From contig CAWIMS010000005.1 of NCBI GenBank assembly GCA_963837285.1, forward strand, positions 2,728,001-2,792,000: a stretch of DNA of 64,000 nucleotides, read 5' to 3'. Position 1 is the stretch's first letter, and each line of letters starts with the position of its first letter. A program made the position numbers and the translations under genes. This document shows, in pieces, positions 18,920-27,114 of the stretch. Source of the stretch: Planosporangium sp963837285 (GTDB taxonomy: Bacteria > Actinomycetota > Actinomycetes > Mycobacteriales > Micromonosporaceae). A model generated the notes under the pieces. That model saw only the letters and a program-made list of their open reading frames with translations, did no database searches and was not told where the DNA came from.

Positions 18920-19654
18920 TCAGCGGCCACGCCCGGCCACCACGCCCGCGCGCCTGATCACGTGGTCTCCGGAACCCGCCGCCGGGCCCGAACCCGGCCA
19001 GCGTTCGGGCTCGGCGTGCGGGTGCCGGAACAGCGCGATCGGGGCCAGGTAGACACCCCGGCCGCTGGTCTTCGCGCGGTACATCGCGCCGTCCGCGTGG
19101 TGCAGGATGTCGGCGAGCCGGTTACAGCCGTGCACGGGCACCAGACCGACCGACGCGGTCACGTGTACCCCACGCCCGGTGATCCACATCGGCGCGGCGA
19201 GCGCGTCGGCCAACGACCAGGCGGCCTGCTGCAACCCGGCACCGTCGACCGACCGGCTGGTCAGCAGCCCGGCGAACTCGTCTCCACCGAGGCGGGCCAC
19301 CAGGTTGTCACCGGCGAACGTCGCGAACCGGCGGGCAACCGTGACCAGGACCTCATCTCCGGCGGCGTGGCCGAAGTTGTCGTTGACGTACTTGAAGCCG
19401 TTGAGGTCGAACATGACCGCGATCAACGGATGCCGCGCGGGGTCCTCGACCAGGGCGGAGCCGAGCTGATAGAAGGCCCGCCGGTTGGGCAGGCCGGTCA
19501 ACGCGTCGTGACAGGCGGCGTGCCGCTCGGCTCGCAACTCCCGACGCAGACCTTCCGCCAGCGTCTCAGCCCGGCGGGCCCGCCAACTCATCCGCCCGGC
19601 GGCGCCGATACCAGCGACCGCCGCGATGCCGACGCCAAGGGTGAGGGGGTCCAT
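18920..19654 (-). CDS. GGDEF-domain diguanylate cyclase, membrane-anchored
   Basis: A 244-residue protein from ATG 19654 (GAAGGGA about 9 nt upstream), with one N-terminal membrane segment (LTLGVGIAAVAGIGAAG) and one GGDEF domain. DALTGLPNRRAF starts the domain and the active-site loop is intact as ARLGGDEFAG. The RxxD inhibitory site is absent (FAGD at that position), so product inhibition by c-di-GMP is unlikely. It probably makes c-di-GMP, which controls development in actinomycetes. The C-terminal about 30 residues are unstructured. Confidence 0.9.
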   Translation of the reverse strand: MDPLTLGVGIAAVAGIGAAGRMSWRARRAETLAEGLRRELRAERHAACHDALTGLPNRRAFYQLGSALVEDPARHPLIAVMFDLNGFKYVNDNFGHAAGDEVLVTVARRFATFAGDNLVARLGGDEFAGLLTSRSVDGAGLQQAAWSLADALAAPMWITGRGVHVTASVGLVPVHGCNRLADILHHADGAMYRAKTSGRGVYLAPIALFRHPHAEPERWPGSGPAAGSGDHVIRRAGVVAGRGR

Positions 19655-20091
19655 TGTGGATGTCCCTTCATCCGACCGCGGCTCGGGTGACGACCACCAA
19701 CAACGCGGCGGGCGAACGCGGCACGCCTGGTTGTGCCGGGTCCGACGCGCTCTGACCATCAGCCGAACGGCTTTCCGGCGCCCCCCGAACCGCTGCCACC
19801 GCCAACGCTCCCATCACGATGCGTGAACGACTGGGCACATCCGCTGATCCGTATCATGCTCGGCATCCGTTGCAGACGCAAGAGCAAGAGCGGATGCACG
19901 TGCAGATCGTTCTTGCGCCCAGATTGCGATCGTTCGCACTGTGCAACTTCCGCTGCAATTTCCAGCCCATTTTCGGCCTTCCGGATCACCCCGCTCACCC
20001 TCCGGTCATGGCATGCTTACGCGGCAATGGGGGGAGCGGGGACCGGGGACACAACCGAGATGGCCGACAGTTGGGCTTCCGGAGGTCGCAG
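19655..20091. other. 437-bp intergenic region upstream of the XRE gene
   Basis: Divergent control region between the GGDEF and XRE genes with no convincing gene. It is less GC-rich than its surroundings at 19850-19990 and holds a GCATCCG/CGGATGC inverted repeat (about 19860-19895), two GATCGTTC repeats, and the TGCAAYTTCC direct repeat listed separately. Confidence 0.6.
19942..19963 (+). promoter_or_regulatory. Direct repeat TGCAACTTCC / TGCAATTTCC
   Basis: Two 10-bp direct repeats (19942-19951 and 19954-19963, one mismatch, 12-bp period) lie about 130 bp before the XRE-DUF5753 start. Their close spacing fits a regulator binding site; which protein binds is unknown, the adjacent XRE protein being the first candidate. 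Confidence 0.4.
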
Positions 20092-20985
20092 GTGACGACA
20101 GCTCAACCCGATAGCGGGTCGGCCGGCGGGCCGACGGTCCTCCGCATCCTGCTGGGCACCCAACTCCGCCGCCTCCGCGAAACCAAAGGCGTCACCCGCG
20201 AAGACGCCGGCTGGGAAATCCGCGGCTCCGAATCCAAAATCAGCCGCATGGAACTCGGCCGCGTCAGCTTCAAAGAACGCGACGTCGCCGACCTCCTCAC
20301 CCTCTACGGCGTCCACAACCCCACCGAACGCGACGCCCTCCTCAACCTCGCCCGCCAAGCCAACAACCCCGGCTGGTGGCACCGCTACAGCGACGTCCTC
20401 CCCACCTGGTTCCAGTCCTACCTCGGCCTCGAATCCTCCGCCGCCCTCATCCGCACCTACGAAGTCCAATTCGTCCCCGGCCTCCTCCAAACCCCCGACT
20501 ACGCCCGCGCCGTCATCCAACTCGGGCACCGCCGGGCACCCGCCGACGAGGTCGACCGGCGGGTATCGGTGCGGATGACCCGGCAGGAGGTGTTCGACCG
20601 GGCGGAGCCGCCCCAGCTCTGGGTGGTCGTCGACGAGGCCGTGCTGCGCCGGCCCATCGGCGGTCCGAACGTGATGCGCGGCCAGATCACGGCCCTCATC
20701 GAGGCGACCAAGCTGCCACACATCCGGCTCCAGATCGTGCCGTTCCACGCCGGCGGGCACGCGGCCGCCGGAGGCGCGTTCACCATCCTCCGGTTCGGCG
20801 ACGACGAGTTGCCCGACGTGGTGTACATGGAGCAGCTCACCAGCTCGCTCTACCTCGACAAGCGGGAAGACGTGGACAGCTACGCGGCCGCCATGGAACG
20901 GCTGTGCATCGAGGCCGAGCCGCCGGCGGAAACCGCTGAGATACTCGACAAGACATTGCGGGATCTTGGCGCGCGACACCGCTGA
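20092..20985 (+). CDS. XRE-family regulator with DUF5753 domain
   Basis: A 297-residue protein from GTG 20092 with GGAGG 6 nt upstream. The helix-turn-helix (LGTQLRRLRETKGVTREDAG, ESKISRMELGR) occupies residues 15-75 and the DUF5753 domain (FVPGLLQTPDYARAV onward) the rest. This family is expanded in actinomycetes and often controls development or small antitoxin-like partners. Codon use changes sharply at about 20520: before it GAA, AAA and CAA are used almost throughout, after it GAG and CAG, suggesting a mosaic gene. A DUF574 methyltransferase gene follows 33 bp later. Confidence 0.92.
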   Translation: MTTAQPDSGSAGGPTVLRILLGTQLRRLRETKGVTREDAGWEIRGSESKISRMELGRVSFKERDVADLLTLYGVHNPTERDALLNLARQANNPGWWHRYSDVLPTWFQSYLGLESSAALIRTYEVQFVPGLLQTPDYARAVIQLGHRRAPADEVDRRVSVRMTRQEVFDRAEPPQLWVVVDEAVLRRPIGGPNVMRGQITALIEATKLPHIRLQIVPFHAGGHAAAGGAFTILRFGDDELPDVVYMEQLTSSLYLDKREDVDSYAAAMERLCIEAEPPAETAEILDKTLRDLGARHR

Positions 20986-21018
20986 GTCGCAAGTAGACAT
21001 CGTTCAGGAAGGGTTCCG

Positions 21019-21834
21019 GTGACCGACAGCTCGTCTTCCCCCGATCAGCCGTCGACCAAGCTCGACACCCGGGTGCCCCACTCGGCCCGGATCTGGAACT
21101 ACTGGCTGGGCGGCAAGGACAACTTCGCCGCCGACCGCGAGGCCGGTGAGCAGATCGTCAACCTGGTGCCCGATCTGGTCACCTCGGCCCGCGCCGACCG
21201 CGAGTTCCTCGGCCGCGCCGTCCGGTACCTCGCCGGCGAGGCCGGGATCCGCCAGTTCCTGGACATCGGCACCGGCATCCCGACCGCCAACAACACCCAC
21301 CAGGTGGCGCAGTCGGTGGCGCCGGAGAGCCGGATCGTCTACGTCGACAACGATCCGATGGTGCTCGCCCACGCCCGTGCCCTGCTCACCAGCAGCCCGG
21401 CGGGTGCGACCGACTACATCGACGCCGACCTGCGCGAGCCGGGCAAGATCCTGGAGACCGCCGCCCGTACCCTCGACTTCGAACAGCCGATCGCGATCAT
21501 GCTGCTCGGCATCCTCAACTTCGTCATCCCGGGCGACGAGGCGACCGCGATCATCCGCCGGCTCCTCGCCGCCGTGCCCCCCGGCAGCTACCTGGTGATC
21601 TCGCATCCCACCACGGAGGTGAACGGCGAGGCGATGACCGAGGCGGTCCGGTTCTGGAACGAGACCGGGTCGGCGCAGATGACCTTGCGTACCGGTGCCG
21701 AGGTGGCCGGCTTCTTCGACGGCCTCGAAGTGCTGGAGCCCGGCGTCGTCTCGTGCTCGCGGTGGCGACCGGACGGCCGCGACTCGGTCACCGTCGACGT
21801 GTCGCACTACGGCGGGGTGGGGCGCAAACCCTGA
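21019..21834 (+). CDS. DUF574 / SAV2177-type SAM-dependent methyltransferase (second copy)
   Basis: A 271-residue paralogue of the gene at 8943, starting at GTG 21019 with GAAGG upstream. It has the same family signatures: ARIWNYWLGGKDNFAADR near residue 30 and FLDIGTGIPTANNTH near 80. It is probably cotranscribed with the XRE-DUF5753 regulator just upstream, a frequent actinomycete pairing. Substrate unknown. It ends 1 bp before the convergent membrane protein gene. Confidence 0.9.
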   Translation: MTDSSSSPDQPSTKLDTRVPHSARIWNYWLGGKDNFAADREAGEQIVNLVPDLVTSARADREFLGRAVRYLAGEAGIRQFLDIGTGIPTANNTHQVAQSVAPESRIVYVDNDPMVLAHARALLTSSPAGATDYIDADLREPGKILETAARTLDFEQPIAIMLLGILNFVIPGDEATAIIRRLLAAVPPGSYLVISHPTTEVNGEAMTEAVRFWNETGSAQMTLRTGAEVAGFFDGLEVLEPGVVSCSRWRPDGRDSVTVDVSHYGGVGRKP

Positions 21835-21835
21835 C

Positions 21836-22531
21836 CTACCCGGTGGCCCGCCAGAACTGACGGTGCCGCACGTCGCGTACCACGATGCCGAGCTTGGCCA
21901 GGGCGTCGCGGAGTTCGGTGGCGTCGTCCCGGTCGCCCGAGCGCAACGCCCGTTCCCGCGCCTTGAACAGGGCGTTGGCGCCGCCCGGCAGGTCCGGCGT
22001 GTCCTCCACCCAGCGCCGGTACCCGTCCCGGAACGGGTCACCGTCGCGCCACGGGTACCCGTGCGCCAGCAGCGCGTTCCGGAGCCGGTCGGCCCCCATG
22101 TCGTACACCTCCCGTGCCAGTTCCTCAGTCGCCGGGCCGAGGAGTACGAGGTGCCGGCCGTCGAGGAAGGCCGCGGTGACCGAGGCCCGGTCCACCTCCC
22201 GGGTGGATCCCCGGTGGGTCATGGCGATCCGCTGCGGCGAGACGGCGATCGTACGCAGATCGATCGCGACAAGGCCGGCGAACACCAGCCCGGCCAGCGC
22301 ACCGACCGCGAGCGCGCCGATCGTCGCGGTCGGCTCGGGCAGCTCAGCGAGGAGCCGCACGGGGCCGCGAAACGGTATCCACGGCAGCGCCACCAGCCAG
22401 TCGACCGCGCGATGGAGCGCCCAGCCGGCACCGACGCCCAGCGCCGGGAACCCGGTCCACATCACGGGCAGCAGCCAGCGCGGCTCGGCCAGTACGGTCT
22501 CGCCATCGGGTACCAGAGTCGTTCCGACCAT
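21836..22531 (-). CDS. YqeB-like membrane protein with PH-like domain
   Basis: A 231-residue protein with two hydrophobic segments (WLLPVMWTGFPALGVGAGWAL; LAVGALAGLVFAGLVAI) in the first 90 residues, then a soluble part with IDLRTIAVSPQRI and HLVLLGPATEELAREVYDMG that resembles the YqeB family. Function is unknown. It is convergent with the methyltransferase gene and immediately adjacent to it. Confidence 0.65.
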   Translation of the reverse strand: MVGTTLVPDGETVLAEPRWLLPVMWTGFPALGVGAGWALHRAVDWLVALPWIPFRGPVRLLAELPEPTATIGALAVGALAGLVFAGLVAIDLRTIAVSPQRIAMTHRGSTREVDRASVTAAFLDGRHLVLLGPATEELAREVYDMGADRLRNALLAHGYPWRDGDPFRDGYRRWVEDTPDLPGGANALFKARERALRSGDRDDATELRDALAKLGIVVRDVRHRQFWRATG

Positions 22532-22611
22532 GAGGCGAGACTATGAAGCGCCGGCCCAGCGCCGCGACGGCCCAAGGTCGGCGCCCAATAGACCAAGGTC
22601 GACCGCCGCTG

Positions 22612-22627
22612 CCCCCGGCGCCGGGGG
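22612..22627. terminator. GC palindrome after the SRPBCC gene
   Basis: A 16-bp perfect GC palindrome (CCCCCGGCGCCGGGGG) lies 5 bp beyond the stop of the SRPBCC gene on the minus strand. It could act as a simple terminator, although it has almost no loop. Confidence 0.35.
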
Positions 22628-22631
22628 GACC

Positions 22632-23381
22632 TCAGGGGAAGGTGCGGGCTAGCCAGGTTTGCCAGGCGGTCTCGGCTGCGGTGCCGTCGGGGGCGCCGGT
22701 GTAGTCGTGTTGCTCCGCGACCACGGTGTTCTGGAACCCGTGCAGCAGCACGTACAGCCCGTCGTCGGTGGAAACGCCCAGGTAGTGGGGCTGCCGGACA
22801 AAGGCGACCACGCCGTCGACGGACGGCAGGCCGGGCACCGAGACGACCGCCTTGCTGCCCTCGGACACCTCGCCGGTGAGCCCGAACGCGCCGGTGATCG
22901 CCGTCCAGACCTTCCCCTGGTCGGCCACCTGCGGCCCCGGGACGAACGCATGGAAGCCCGTCCGGCCCGCGAAGTCCTTCACGTACGCGGCCAGCTTCTC
23001 CAGGTACATCCGGTCGCCGATGCTCAGCGCGTCGTACTCGGCTTCCCAGTCGTCGCCGAGGAAACCGCTGTGCACGTACCGCAGGACGGTGCTGCCGCCC
23101 GCGCGGCCCTCCAGGAGGTATTCGAAGGCCATGAACGTGCCGTCCTCCGGGTTGGGCGCACCTTTGTACGCGAGCCGCTTCGCCGGCTCCCACGCGGTGA
23201 TCGTGGACGTCATGACGAAGCCGCCCATGTCGCTCTGCACGGCGCCGCCCTCACGCGGCTCCACCTCGCTGCGGCCCATGAACCAGGAATCGATCCCCGG
23301 ACCGGTGGCGATCGCCTGCCACACCTGCTCGGGCGTGGCGGCCAGCTCGATCTCTTCACGGACCTCAAACTCGTGCGGCAT
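22632..23381 (-). CDS. SRPBCC / AHSA1-like domain protein
   Basis: A 249-residue START-fold protein. The first half (EFEVREEIELAATPEQVWQA, SDMGGFVMTSTITAWEP) is a typical AHSA1 (activator of Hsp90 ATPase homologue) domain; the second half (GKVWTAITGAFGLTG to the end) looks like a diverged second domain. Such proteins bind hydrophobic ligands, often beside ArsR regulators; none is present here. An inverted repeat lies in the divergent gap to the histidine kinase gene. Confidence 0.8.
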   Translation of the reverse strand: MPHEFEVREEIELAATPEQVWQAIATGPGIDSWFMGRSEVEPREGGAVQSDMGGFVMTSTITAWEPAKRLAYKGAPNPEDGTFMAFEYLLEGRAGGSTVLRYVHSGFLGDDWEAEYDALSIGDRMYLEKLAAYVKDFAGRTGFHAFVPGPQVADQGKVWTAITGAFGLTGEVSEGSKAVVSVPGLPSVDGVVAFVRQPHYLGVSTDDGLYVLLHGFQNTVVAEQHDYTGAPDGTAAETAWQTWLARTFP

Positions 23382-23431
23382 CTCTCAGACCCCTCAATCG
23401 CGGTTTCCGGCTGAGCTGTTTCCCACCCTTC

Positions 23432-23474
23432 CACCGACAAACTTTCTTGTCAAGACTCCCTCAATTTGTCGGTG
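23432..23474. promoter_or_regulatory. 10-bp perfect inverted repeat in the divergent gap
   Basis: CACCGACAAA and TTTGTCGGTG are perfectly complementary, with 23 nt between them, 51 bp from the SRPBCC start and 85 bp from the kinase start. The AT-rich centre (ACTTTCTTGTCAAG) suggests a promoter flanked by operator half-sites. Confidence 0.45.
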
Positions 23475-23558
23475 ACCACCCCGACGGGCAGGACGTTGTA
23501 CCGATCTTGACAACGCAGAAACGCTCAGGGCCGCCCGCCCGACTCCGATGTACCCGGC

Positions 23559-25736
23559 GTGCTGGGGCGCATTCGCCGCATGGTCGGCGTCGAGACGCGA
23601 AGCGGCCTGTACGTAGCGGTCGTCGTGCTGCTCGTCGGGCTGGCCGTCTCCTGGACCGCCGCCGACGCGCTGGTCGGGGTGCAGAGCCGCACCGCCGGGC
23701 AGTTGATGGACCGGCGGACCGCGCTCGCGCAGGCTTCCGTGACGACCGAGGTCCGCCGGTACCTGGACGCGCTGTCCACGGTCGCGGCCGGCGTCGGCTC
23801 CCACGACCGGCTGACGGCGGACACGTTCCAGTCCCTGACCGCGCCGTTGACCAACGAGAACCTGGTCGGGGTGGCGTCCATCGGGTTCGTCGTACCGGTG
23901 CCGGAGGGCCAGGTCACCACCACCCAGGCACACTGGCGCGCCGCCGGGGCACCGGACCTGACGTTCCAGCCCAAGAGCCAGGGCGAGCACCTTTTCGCGG
24001 TCTTCGTCCGTTCGCTGGACGGCAGCCAACTGGCCACCCCGGGCGTGGACATATCGCAGTTCCCCGAGCCGGCCGCCGCGTACGCCCAGGCCCGCCTGAC
24101 CGGCCGTCCCGCGGTATCGGACACCTACGTCCTGGTTCGCGACCGCACACTGCCCGCCGCCGACCAGCAGTTGTCGTTCGTCCTCGCCGCTGCGGTGTAC
24201 CCGGCTTCGGGGGTGCCCGGTGGCCAGACGCTGCGCGGCTGGGTCGTGATGGGCCTGCGCGGCCAGACCTTCCTCACCGGTACCGTCTCCGCGGTCACCG
24301 AACACCAGGTAAACACCGAGCTGTGGGCGACCGGCGGGAACGACCGGCAGAAGCGGGTGGGTGCCCTGCGCACGGTCGATCGCCCGGACGTGTACCGCGA
24401 AGCCACCATCGGCGTCGCCGACCGGCAGTGGGTGCTGCGGACCGACTCGTCGATCGGGGTGCTCGCGGGTGCCAGCCGGGTGCTGCCGACCACCGTCGGC
24501 CTCAGCGGCGGCGCGGTCAGCCTGCTGCTCGCCGGCCTGGTGTGGGTGCTCGCGACCGGCCGGGCCAGGGCCCAGGCGCAGATGGTCACCGCGACCGGCG
24601 ACCTGCGCGCGGCCGAGCACGAGGCCCGCCGCCAGGCCGGCCTGCTCACCGCGATCATGAACAGCCTCGGCGACGGCGTCGGCGTGGTCGACGAGACCGG
24701 CGCGTTCCTGCTGCACAACCCGGCGGCGAAGCGAATGCTCGGCACCGACCAGGACCCCGAGGGGGCGGAGAACTGGCAGAGCCATTACGGCATCTTCCGG
24801 CCGGACGGGCACACCCCGTTCCCGGCCGACGAGCTGCCCCTGGTCCGCGCGATGGCCGGCGAGGTCACCGACAACGTTGAAATGATCATTCGCAACGCGG
24901 ACCGCCCGGAGGGCATCCTCATCTCGGTACAGGGCCGGCCGCTGGACGTCGGCCCCGGCCAGCGTGGCGCGGTCGCCGTGTTCCGCGACATCACCGCGCT
25001 GCGCGAGTACGAGAACGACCTAGCGGCGTTCGCGGGGGTGGTCGCGCACGACCTGAAGTCGCCGTTGACCGCGGTCGGCGCGTACGCCGAGGTCGCCGCC
25101 GACGCGATCGACCAGGCCGAGCCCGAAGAGGCGCGGCAGGCGCTGCACCGCATCGAGGGCGGGATTCAGCGGATGCGGCGGCTCATCGACGACCTGCTCG
25201 CGTACACCACGGCCCGGGACGCGGCTGTCCGGCCCGCCACGGTCGACCTGCAGAAGGTGGTCGCCGACGTGATCGCCGAGCGTACCGATCATCTGCCCAC
25301 GCCGGATCTGCGCCCGGACGTGTACGTCGGGCCGCTGCCGTACGTGGAGGCCGACCCGGCGATGATCCGCCACGTCGTGGACAACCTGGTGGGCAATGCG
25401 CTCAAGTACGTGCAGCCGGGCCAGCGCCCCCGGGTCGACATCAGCGCCACGATCAGCGCAGACGGCTGGGTCGACGTCGAGGTCGCCGACCGCGGCATCG
25501 GTATCCCCGACGAGCACAAGCAGCAGATCTTCGACACGTTCCACCGGGCCCACGCCGGCGCCGGATACACCGGTACCGGGCTCGGCCTGGCCATCAGCCG
25601 ACGGATCATCGACCGGCACGGCGGCAGCATCGCGGTCGCCGACAATCCCGGCGGTGGCACCCGGTTCCGGTTCACGTTGCCGTACGCGGACCTGCCGGCA
25701 CCGTGCGGTACCTCGAAGGAACTGATCGCGGTCTGA
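23559..25736 (+). CDS. Membrane sensor histidine kinase with CHASE and PAS domains
   Basis: A 725-residue kinase. TM1 is near residues 17-40, followed by an extracytoplasmic CHASE-type sensor to about 300, TM2 (GGAVSLLLAGLVWVLATG) near 315-335, and a PAS-like region (GVGVVDETGAFLLHNPAAKRM). The HisKA H-box VVAHDLKSPL is near 500 and the HATPase has NALKYV, DRGIGIP and GTGLGLAI. It phosphorylates an unknown response regulator; none is adjacent, so it is an orphan kinase. GTG 23559 or ATG 23580 could be the start. Confidence 0.9.
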   Translation: MLGRIRRMVGVETRSGLYVAVVVLLVGLAVSWTAADALVGVQSRTAGQLMDRRTALAQASVTTEVRRYLDALSTVAAGVGSHDRLTADTFQSLTAPLTNENLVGVASIGFVVPVPEGQVTTTQAHWRAAGAPDLTFQPKSQGEHLFAVFVRSLDGSQLATPGVDISQFPEPAAAYAQARLTGRPAVSDTYVLVRDRTLPAADQQLSFVLAAAVYPASGVPGGQTLRGWVVMGLRGQTFLTGTVSAVTEHQVNTELWATGGNDRQKRVGALRTVDRPDVYREATIGVADRQWVLRTDSSIGVLAGASRVLPTTVGLSGGAVSLLLAGLVWVLATGRARAQAQMVTATGDLRAAEHEARRQAGLLTAIMNSLGDGVGVVDETGAFLLHNPAAKRMLGTDQDPEGAENWQSHYGIFRPDGHTPFPADELPLVRAMAGEVTDNVEMIIRNADRPEGILISVQGRPLDVGPGQRGAVAVFRDITALREYENDLAAFAGVVAHDLKSPLTAVGAYAEVAADAIDQAEPEEARQALHRIEGGIQRMRRLIDDLLAYTTARDAAVRPATVDLQKVVADVIAERTDHLPTPDLRPDVYVGPLPYVEADPAMIRHVVDNLVGNALKYVQPGQRPRVDISATISADGWVDVEVADRGIGIPDEHKQQIFDTFHRAHAGAGYTGTGLGLAISRRIIDRHGGSIAVADNPGGGTRFRFTLPYADLPAPCGTSKELIAV

Positions 25737-25752
25737 GCCCTACCATGCCGGG

Positions 25753-26034
25753 ATGGGCCGGCAGGCACGGGTACGGGTGGCGGAGCCCCTGCGGTTCCTG
25801 CTGCCCGTCCGGCGCCGGCACGGCGACCTGGCGGTACCGGTCGACGGCGTCTCCAGCCTGCTGCACGTCGTCGAGTCGCTGGGGGTACCGCGTACCGAGT
25901 TCGGCGAGTTGCGGGTGAACGGGCTCGTCACCGCGCCGTCGGAGCGGCCATTGAGCCTCCGCGCGTCACCGGCCGGTCAGGCGATAGTACGCGTGCGGCT
26001 TCCGGCGCCGGATGAGCGGTCCGATACCGGGTAG
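25753..26034 (+). CDS. Ub-Mut7C-like ubiquitin-fold fragment, 93 aa
   Basis: A short protein resembling the N-terminal ubiquitin-like part of Mut7-C proteins (RFLLPVRRRHGDLAVPVDGV, SLGVPRTEFGELRVNG). Full Mut7-C proteins are about 250 residues with a C-terminal Zn-ribbon/RNase-like domain; that part is missing and the frame stops within the 3' end of a convergent gene. It is either a free-standing domain or a truncated remnant. Confidence 0.5.
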   Translation: MGRQARVRVAEPLRFLLPVRRRHGDLAVPVDGVSSLLHVVESLGVPRTEFGELRVNGLVTAPSERPLSLRASPAGQAIVRVRLPAPDERSDTG

Positions 26035-26856
26035 CATCCGCACCTTCGTGGGCAGGCGGACCACCGGCAGACCCAACCAGTCCTTGTACCGGCAGAGCCC
26101 CTCGTCCTCCCGGGCGTGCATTCCGTGCACCAGTTCGACGATCCCACCGGAGCGCTGGCACGCGTAGAAGAACTCAAGGGTCAGCCCCGTGCTGATCGGT
26201 GTCGACATCGCATCGGTGTGGATCATCACGTCGCCGACATACGCGATGCCGTCCACGGCCGATCCGCAGACGTACCCGGCGAGCCGGTCGTCGATGAGCC
26301 CGGCCAGCACGATCCCCCGGGCCGGGTCGCCGAACCGTTGCAGGCCGGCGAGGTACTCCTGCCGCGTCGGCACCGTCCCGTACCTCGTGCGGGTACGCGC
26401 CGAGAGCAGGATCTCGTAGCCCTGTTCGCGCAGCAGGTCCGGTCCGGTCAACTCCACCATGCGCACCTGCCGGCGGGCCTTGCGCAGCTTGTACCGGCGG
26501 CTGGCCGGCAACCGAGCCTCGCTGAACTGGTCGAGGTCGCGCACGAGATGTACCGGGAACGCCCCGTTGGCGCGGGTGGCGTCGGAGTCGTCGAGGCAGG
26601 CCTGGTAGCCCCAGCTGGCAGCGGTCGGCCGGGTAGCCTCCTGGGCGGACAACCGGGCGCAGGCGTGTACCGGCCGGTAGAAGCCGCGTTTCGCCTCCGT
26701 CCAGTACCGGCCCCGATGCTGGATCACGTGCCGGCCGTCGGTGCGAAGACGGTCGGCCAGCTCCGTCTCGGTCACCACCGGGACCCTCGCCTCGTGCACC
26801 TCACGCGTCTGCGCGAGGCTGTCCGTTGACGCCGCACGCTGGACCAGGCTGGTCAT
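25966..26856 (-). CDS. GNAT-fold / FemAB-like protein of unknown substrate
   Basis: A 296-residue soluble protein. The central part (ASRRYKLRKARRQVRMVELTG, then GIVLAGLIDDRLAGYVCG) resembles the GNAT-fold domains seen in FemAB-like and related acetyltransferases, with a basic KLRKARR segment. The ending LIRRRKPHAYYRLTG is distinctive. No partner gene is next to it, and its 3' end overlaps the small Ub-Mut7C-like frame by 69 bp. Function uncertain. Confidence 0.6.
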   Translation of the reverse strand: MTSLVQRAASTDSLAQTREVHEARVPVVTETELADRLRTDGRHVIQHRGRYWTEAKRGFYRPVHACARLSAQEATRPTAASWGYQACLDDSDATRANGAFPVHLVRDLDQFSEARLPASRRYKLRKARRQVRMVELTGPDLLREQGYEILLSARTRTRYGTVPTRQEYLAGLQRFGDPARGIVLAGLIDDRLAGYVCGSAVDGIAYVGDVMIHTDAMSTPISTGLTLEFFYACQRSGGIVELVHGMHAREDEGLCRYKDWLGLPVVRLPTKVRMLPGIGPLIRRRKPHAYYRLTGR

Positions 26857-27053
26857 TCTCGCCGCCCCCTCAAGGAGCCCGTCGACAGGCTGCGAATCAG
26901 CGACTCCGCGAAAGCCGCATTGGCGGGCGGAGCAGCCGGCCGCCTACACAACTGTCCAAAACGGTGCCACCTGGGCGGGCGGAAGCACAGTGGCTAATGT
27001 CATGCCGAACGTGAAACAGTTTCAACCCGATTTCAGAGCCAGTCCTTCCAAGC

Positions 27054-27091
27054 ACCGCGGTGCCTCCGGCCGGAGCCGGAGACACCGCGGT
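27054..27091 (-). terminator. Terminator hairpin after the fucosidase gene
   Basis: Two 17-nt arms (27054-27070 and 27075-27091) pair with one mismatch around CGGA, 24 bp beyond the fucosidase stop on the minus strand. It is a strong GC hairpin without a U-tract. Confidence 0.7.
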
Positions 27092-27114
27092 CGACTACCT
27101 ATCGAGGCCCGTTT

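Noticed and set aside
19733..20095. A 120-codon frame upstream of the XRE gene
   Set aside because: Composition is unlike coding sequence of this genome and it ends in the XRE ribosome site.
23491..23512. GTTGTACCGATCTTG as a seventh repeat copy
   Set aside because: Only the outer end resembles the repeat; the palindromic centre is missing, so it may be chance or a decayed fragment.
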